Assembly: GCA_934464585.1 (NCBI GenBank) | Contig: CAKSJY010000007.1 | Location: 4,647 to 68,646, forward strand | DNA: 64,000 nucleotides | Source of the DNA: an uncultured Eubacteriales bacterium | GTDB lineage: Bacteria; Bacillota; Clostridia; Oscillospirales; Acutalibacteraceae | Direction: 5' to 3' | In this document: in pieces, positions 60,966-64,000 of the stretch | How the letters are laid out: every line of letters starts with the position of its first letter | Position numbering within the stretch: the stretch's first letter is position 1 | The notes under the pieces: model-generated | What the model saw: the letters and a program-made list of their open reading frames with translations, nothing else | What the model was told of the DNA's origin: nothing | Databases searched by the model: none | Made by a program: the position numbers and the translations under genes

Positions 60966-62288
60966 ATGGCAAAACCTATAGTAGCAATTGTAGGGCGTCC
61001 CAATGTAGGGAAATCTACTTTGTTTAATAAATTGGTTGGGCAGAGATTATCTATTGTGGACGATACGCCTGGTGTAACAAGAGACCGAATTTTTGGAGAG
61101 TGCGAATGGAGAAATCGTACATTTTCTGTTATAGATACAGGTGGAATAGAGCCATATTCCAATGATATAATCTTATCCCAAATGAGAATGCAGGCTCAGT
61201 TGGCTATAGATGCTGCAGATGTTATTATACTAGTTACAGATATTAAGTCAGGCTTGGTGGCTACTGATAAAGAAGTAGCTTCAATGCTTCAAAAAAGCGG
61301 TCGTCCGGTAGTTTTATGCGTTAATAAGTGTGATAAGATTGGAGAAGTTGAACCTGAATATTATGAATTTTATAATTTGGGGTTGGGTGACCCCATTCAG
61401 GTTTCCTCCGTGCATGGTCACGGAACAGGTGATCTTTTAGATGCAGTGTTTAAATATTTGCCTGATTATGATAATGAGGATACTGAAAGTGATATTATAA
61501 ATGTTGCTGTTATCGGTAAACCTAATGCAGGTAAATCATCTCTTATTAATAAGATACTTGGAAACGAAAGATGTATTGTTTCAAATATTGCTGGTACTAC
61601 AAGGGACTCTATCGATAGCGCATTCGAAAATGAATATGGTAAATTTAACTTCATAGATACTGCTGGGATAAGACGAAAGAGTAAAATTGATAATGCAATA
61701 GAAAAATATAGTATTATCAGAGCCAAAATGGCTATAGATAGGGCAGATGTATGTGTAATAATGATAGATGCAACTGAAGGTTTTACAGATCAAGACTCAA
61801 AGGTTGCAGGCCTTGCGCATGAAGCAGGAAAAGCTTGTATTATTGCTATTAATAAATGGGACGCTGTTGATAAGGATGATAGGACAATGGCTAATTATAA
61901 GAAAAAACTTGAAATTGATTTTTCATTTATGTCTTATGCTCCATTTATATTTATTTCGGCTAAGACCGGACAAAGGCTAGAAAAGTTATTTGAACTTATT
62001 ATCTCTGTTTCAAATTCAAACTCTATGAGAATACCAACAGGTGTTTTAAATGACCTTTTAGCTCAAGCAGTTACAAGGGTTCAACCGCCTACAGATAAGG
62101 GAAAACGTTTGAAGATATATTATATGACTCAGCCGACTACAAAGCCTCCTACATTTGTTTGTTTTGTAAATTCTGCGGAACTATTTCATTTTTCTTATCA
62201 AAGATATTTAGAAAACAGAATAAGAGAGACATTTGGTCTTATGGGTACTCCAATTAAATTTATTATCAGAGAACGTAACGAAAAATAA
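60966..62288 (+). CDS. der: Ribosome biogenesis GTPase Der (EngA)
   Basis: This essential double-GTPase acts in 50S assembly. The first G domain has GRPNVGKSTLFNKL, DTPGVTRDR and NKCD. The second has GKPNAGKSSLINKI, TAGIRRKSKI and NKWD. A C-terminal KH-like domain ends near MGTPIKFIIRERN. It has 440 residues. AAGGATG precedes the ATG. Confidence 0.97.
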   Translation: MAKPIVAIVGRPNVGKSTLFNKLVGQRLSIVDDTPGVTRDRIFGECEWRNRTFSVIDTGGIEPYSNDIILSQMRMQAQLAIDAADVIILVTDIKSGLVATDKEVASMLQKSGRPVVLCVNKCDKIGEVEPEYYEFYNLGLGDPIQVSSVHGHGTGDLLDAVFKYLPDYDNEDTESDIINVAVIGKPNAGKSSLINKILGNERCIVSNIAGTTRDSIDSAFENEYGKFNFIDTAGIRRKSKIDNAIEKYSIIRAKMAIDRADVCVIMIDATEGFTDQDSKVAGLAHEAGKACIIAINKWDAVDKDDRTMANYKKKLEIDFSFMSYAPFIFISAKTGQRLEKLFELIISVSNSNSMRIPTGVLNDLLAQAVTRVQPPTDKGKRLKIYYMTQPTTKPPTFVCFVNSAELFHFSYQRYLENRIRETFGLMGTPIKFIIRERNEK

Positions 62289-62304
62289 TTATTAGGAGAC
62301 ATTT

Positions 62305-63012
62305 ATGGTTTTATTTAAGTATGGCATAGCAGTAGTTTTTACTATGCTGATTTCATATTTATTAGGAAGTTTAAGTTTTTCGATAATATCTACGAAAAAA
62401 TTTCATCATATGGATATACGAACAAAAGGAAGCGGAAATGCCGGGCTTACAAATGTTATAAGATCATCAAGCAAAAAGGCAGCTATACTTACATTAATTG
62501 GCGATTTCTTAAAAGGAGTTTTAGCTGCCACTTTAGGTAAATATGTATTTTTAGCTTTTATAAACTCCGGAAACGATAGCTTTATAGTAATGCAATTAGG
62601 TGCTTTTTTAGCAGGAATATGTTGCCTTATAGGTCATGTTTACCCTTGTTTCTTTGGATTTAAAGGGGGAAAGGGTGTCCTTACAGCGTCTGCAATAATA
62701 TTAGTGATTGATTGGAGAGTGTTTATTGCGGTTATTCTTGTGTTTGTGGTAATCCTTTTGTTTTCAAAAATTGTTTCACTTGGTTCAATTTGTGCAGCAC
62801 TTTCATTTCCTATATTTAATTTCTTAATAACATTTTTTATTGATTACAACAATTGTCCCGTAGAATATAAGCAGAATGCATTAACATATACGTTAATATC
62901 AACAGTGCTTGCTCTTATAATTGGTGTTGCAGTTACTTATTTACATAAAGAAAATATTAAGAGACTTCTAAGTGGTCAAGAAAAGAAAATTAGCTTTAAT
63001 AAAGAAAAATAA
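62305..63012 (+). CDS. plsY: Acyl-phosphate glycerol-3-phosphate acyltransferase
   Basis: This membrane enzyme makes lysophosphatidic acid from acyl phosphate. Motifs 1-3 are visible as GSGNAGLTNVIR, GHVYPCFFGFKGGKGVLT and, in the third, the EYKQNALTY region. Five to seven helices are present. At 235 residues it is about 30 longer than most PlsY, with a C-terminal basic tail. The der-plsY order is common. It is the last clearly chromosomal gene before the noncoding block and phage-type genes. Confidence 0.93.
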   Translation: MVLFKYGIAVVFTMLISYLLGSLSFSIISTKKFHHMDIRTKGSGNAGLTNVIRSSSKKAAILTLIGDFLKGVLAATLGKYVFLAFINSGNDSFIVMQLGAFLAGICCLIGHVYPCFFGFKGGKGVLTASAIILVIDWRVFIAVILVFVVILLFSKIVSLGSICAALSFPIFNFLITFFIDYNNCPVEYKQNALTYTLISTVLALIIGVAVTYLHKENIKRLLSGQEKKISFNKEK

Positions 63013-63067
63013 TATAAAGATTATAAGTCAAAATTATCTGTTTATAGCGGATGGTTTTGTTGTATGC

Positions 63068-63095
63068 AAAAAACCACGCGATAGTCGCGTGGTTT
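63068..63095 (-). terminator. Hairpin with minus-strand T-tract after plsY
   Basis: AAACCACGCGA and TCGCGTGGTTT form an 11-base perfect stem around TAG. Six T residues follow on the minus strand and only stem Ts on the plus strand, so it reads better as a terminator for a leftward transcript. It may also stop plsY transcripts. Confidence 0.65.
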
Positions 63096-63254
63096 AAAAA
63101 AGCTTAAATTGTGAGGCCGAAAAAGGATTCATAATGTGTTAGAATAAGGAAATAACCTGTCGATTACAACCAAAGAACACTTAAACGAATGATAAAAATA
63201 GTTTAGCACACACGAAATGGAACTGCGAATTTTATTTGGAAAAAGTAACAAGGC

Positions 63255-63410
63255 AAAAAATTAACGCTAGACCTCAGTATATAACTTAGATCTAGCGTCA
63301 AGATGGTGCGGATAACCAATAGGGACTTGAAGAAAGCCAGTATTAATGCGGGTTTAAGCCAACTACAATGTTTACGATGAAGGTTATCTGACACATTTCG
63401 ATAAACTCTA
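63255..63410 (-). ncRNA. Candidate small noncoding RNA, leftward
   Basis: A leftward promoter and terminator bracket about 155 bases with no credible protein frame. The end is a stem ACGCTAGATCT/AGGTCTAGCGT (63264-63274 with 63288-63298) followed by TTAATTTTTT. One position in this stem is G-U on the minus strand and C-A on the plus strand, so the leftward RNA folds better. Inside, GATAACC and GGTTATC (63311-63317 with 63382-63388), with GTG/CAC outside them, can close a long hairpin. I could not match it to 6S RNA, tmRNA, SRP RNA or a riboswitch. The terminator could also be a simple hairpin. Confidence 0.4.
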
Positions 63411-63416
63411 TAGACT

Positions 63417-63445
63417 AATATATCACAAAAATAAAAATATGTAAA
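63417..63445 (-). promoter_or_regulatory. Possible promoter of the leftward RNA
   Basis: On the minus strand, TTTACA and TATATT are 17 bases apart, with the expected start near 63410. Confidence 0.45.
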
Positions 63446-63450
63446 CGAAG

Positions 63451-63481
63451 TTGTCTTGAAAAAACTCAAGGCAATTTTTTT
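63451..63481 (+). terminator. Rightward terminator just before the phage-type genes
   Basis: TTGTCTTGA and TCAAGGCAA (one G-U pair on the plus strand) are followed by seven T residues. It implies a rightward transcript entering from the left that is cut off before the small genes at 63508. Confidence 0.75.
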
Positions 63482-63507
63482 ATTTATAAAAAAGGAGAAT
63501 TCAGAAA

Positions 63508-63654
63508 ATGAAAATATTTTTACTGATAACTATTTTAATTTTGATTGTTATATTAGTGTATCAAGAAAAAGAAATTCGTGAACTCGAAAAGAAAACACTT
63601 GATGCATTTAGAATTGTATGTCAAAAAATCGATGTACGAAAGGAAGACAAATAA
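63508..63654 (+). CDS. 48-residue membrane-anchored small protein
   Basis: This short frame has AAAGGAG eleven bases before its ATG. The product has one N-terminal membrane helix (about 3-18, MKIFLLITILILIVILV) and a charged helical tail (EKEIRELEKK). Its stop codon is followed directly by the next start, so the two form an operon. It resembles small early-region proteins of phages and mobile elements; I know no function. Confidence 0.65.
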   Translation: MKIFLLITILILIVILVYQEKEIRELEKKTLDAFRIVCQKIDVRKEDK

Positions 63655-63885
63655 ATGGAACTACTAGATGACAGAGCATATCTCGAACCACCTGATAATG
63701 AGGCAAAAGCGGTTCTAAAATGTTTTTTCTGTGATGAAAATATTTATGAGGGTGATGATTATTATGTTTTAAATGGTTTTGACTGCTGCGAAGAATGTTT
63801 AAATGTTCACTTTAAATTTACTGCCGAAGCCATAGACTATGAGGCAGAAATAGCAGATTTAGAATATCACGATTTGAAGGAGTAA
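63655..63885 (+). CDS. Small phage-type protein with four-Cys zinc site
   Basis: This acidic 76-residue protein has a central zinc-ribbon-like core, CFFC then CCEEC (CxxC at about 23-26 and Cys at about 44-48). It is flanked by an N-terminal LDDRAYLEPPD and a Glu-rich C-terminus. Small Cys4 proteins of this sort are common just upstream of phage single-strand annealing proteins, as here. Its role is unknown. Confidence 0.65.
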   Translation: MELLDDRAYLEPPDNEAKAVLKCFFCDENIYEGDDYYVLNGFDCCEECLNVHFKFTAEAIDYEAEIADLEYHDLKE

Positions 63886-63890
63886 AAAAT

Positions 63891-64000
63891 ATGGATCAAA
63901 GTAAATCAATTTTTGAAACATTATTTGAAATTAACGTAAATGACCACATTGAGAAAAAGAAAGATTTAACCTATCTTTCGTGGCCGTATGCTTGGGCCGA
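63891..64000 (+). CDS. Sak3-like single-strand annealing protein (DUF1071), 3' end missing
   Basis: Only the first 36 residues lie in the window: MDQSKSIFETLFEINVNDH, then IEKKKDLTYLSWPYAWA. The S-x-F-E-T-L-x-x-I-N-V-N-D and K-x-x-L-T-Y-L-S-W pattern is the characteristic start of DUF1071/Sak3 recombination proteins of Firmicute phages, which anneal single-stranded DNA. GAAGGAG lies about seven bases before the ATG, within the end of the preceding gene. This marks the start of a prophage or related element running off the window. Confidence 0.7.
   Translation, partial: MDQSKSIFETLFEINVNDHIEKKKDLTYLSWPYAWA

Noticed and set aside
63096..63260. Possible tmRNA (a run resembling NDKNSLA in one plus-strand frame)
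   Set aside because: The frame does not stop after the tag-like residues, and no acceptor stem, T-arm or 5' GG-TTCGAC motif is present.
63203..63469. 88-codon minus-strand frame in the noncoding block
   Set aside because: It starts at a TTG with no ribosome-binding site, crosses the predicted RNA promoter and terminator stem, and has no recognisable domain.
1..64000. CRISPR arrays, insertion sequences and ribosomal RNA genes
   Set aside because: No regularly spaced repeats, transposase motifs with terminal inverted repeats, or rRNA signatures were found on reading either strand.

Overview
The window looks like a chromosome segment from a low-GC Firmicute of class Clostridia, most likely a gut Oscillospirales/Ruminococcaceae-type organism. 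This is inferred from gene content and order: ywiB-argS, rimP-nusA-ylxR-ylxQ-infB-rbfA-nrnA-truB-ribF, ylxM-ffh-rpsP-khpA-rimM-trmD, RNase J, GdpP, and an HPr with both His15 and Ser46. It also fits the many TTG and GTG starts behind strong Shine-Dalgarno sites, the AT-rich spacers and the Gram-positive surface proteins. No species-level claim is possible from the sequence alone.

Layout. 1-3.5 kb (+): the end of a sugar PTS permease, a polyprenyl-phosphate glycosyltransferase, and a VUT-family transporter followed by a small radical SAM enzyme, which together look like queuine salvage. 3.6-7.6 kb (-): a ddl-murI-ywiB-argS operon. 7.7-9.5 kb: an Asn-rich 44-residue peptide gene (-), a diverged branched-chain aminotransferase homologue (+) and tRNA-Ser(GGA). 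9.5-17.4 kb (-): the ribosome-maturation/transcription operon rimP to ribF, with a terminator-like hairpin in its leader. 17.5-19.9 kb (-): a zinc-type ABC importer. 20.1-23.7 kb (+): the SRP and ribosome-maturation operon. 24-27.7 kb (+): ptsH, uvrC, rsmD, coaD and a coiled-coil protein. 27.8-34.5 kb: a surface module of one secreted VWA protein (+) facing two tandem membrane-anchored 5'-nucleotidases (-). 34.5-35.3 kb: the largest gene-free stretch. 35.3-46.4 kb (+): hflX, RNase J, then gdpP-rplI-dnaB-tilS-hpt-ftsH. 46.4-52.7 kb (+): a LiaF-like protein, a divergent type IIA topoisomerase pair, a DUF368 membrane protein and a ComEA-like protein. 52.8-54.7 kb (-): a phosphodiesterase with a 355-residue unassigned N-terminal region. 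54.9-58.7 kb (+): recA-recX-rimO-pgsA. 58.8-63.0 kb (+): cysE-cysS-der-plsY. 63.0-63.5 kb: a structured noncoding block. From 63.5 kb: three small tightly packed genes of phage type, the last being the start of a Sak3-like annealing protein.

How it fits together. Most genes are core housekeeping in conserved operons: translation, SRP targeting, cell-wall precursors, c-di-AMP turnover, DNA repair and replication. The accessory signals most worth a second look are the queuine-salvage pair, the aminotransferase homologue with a changed cofactor pocket, the Asn-rich peptide with its upstream palindrome, the large phosphodiesterase, the leader hairpins ahead of rimP-nusA, RNase J and cysE, and the noncoding block at the edge of the phage-type genes. 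I saw no CRISPR array, insertion sequence or obvious defence operon. Promoter, operator and RNA calls rest on reading motifs by eye.
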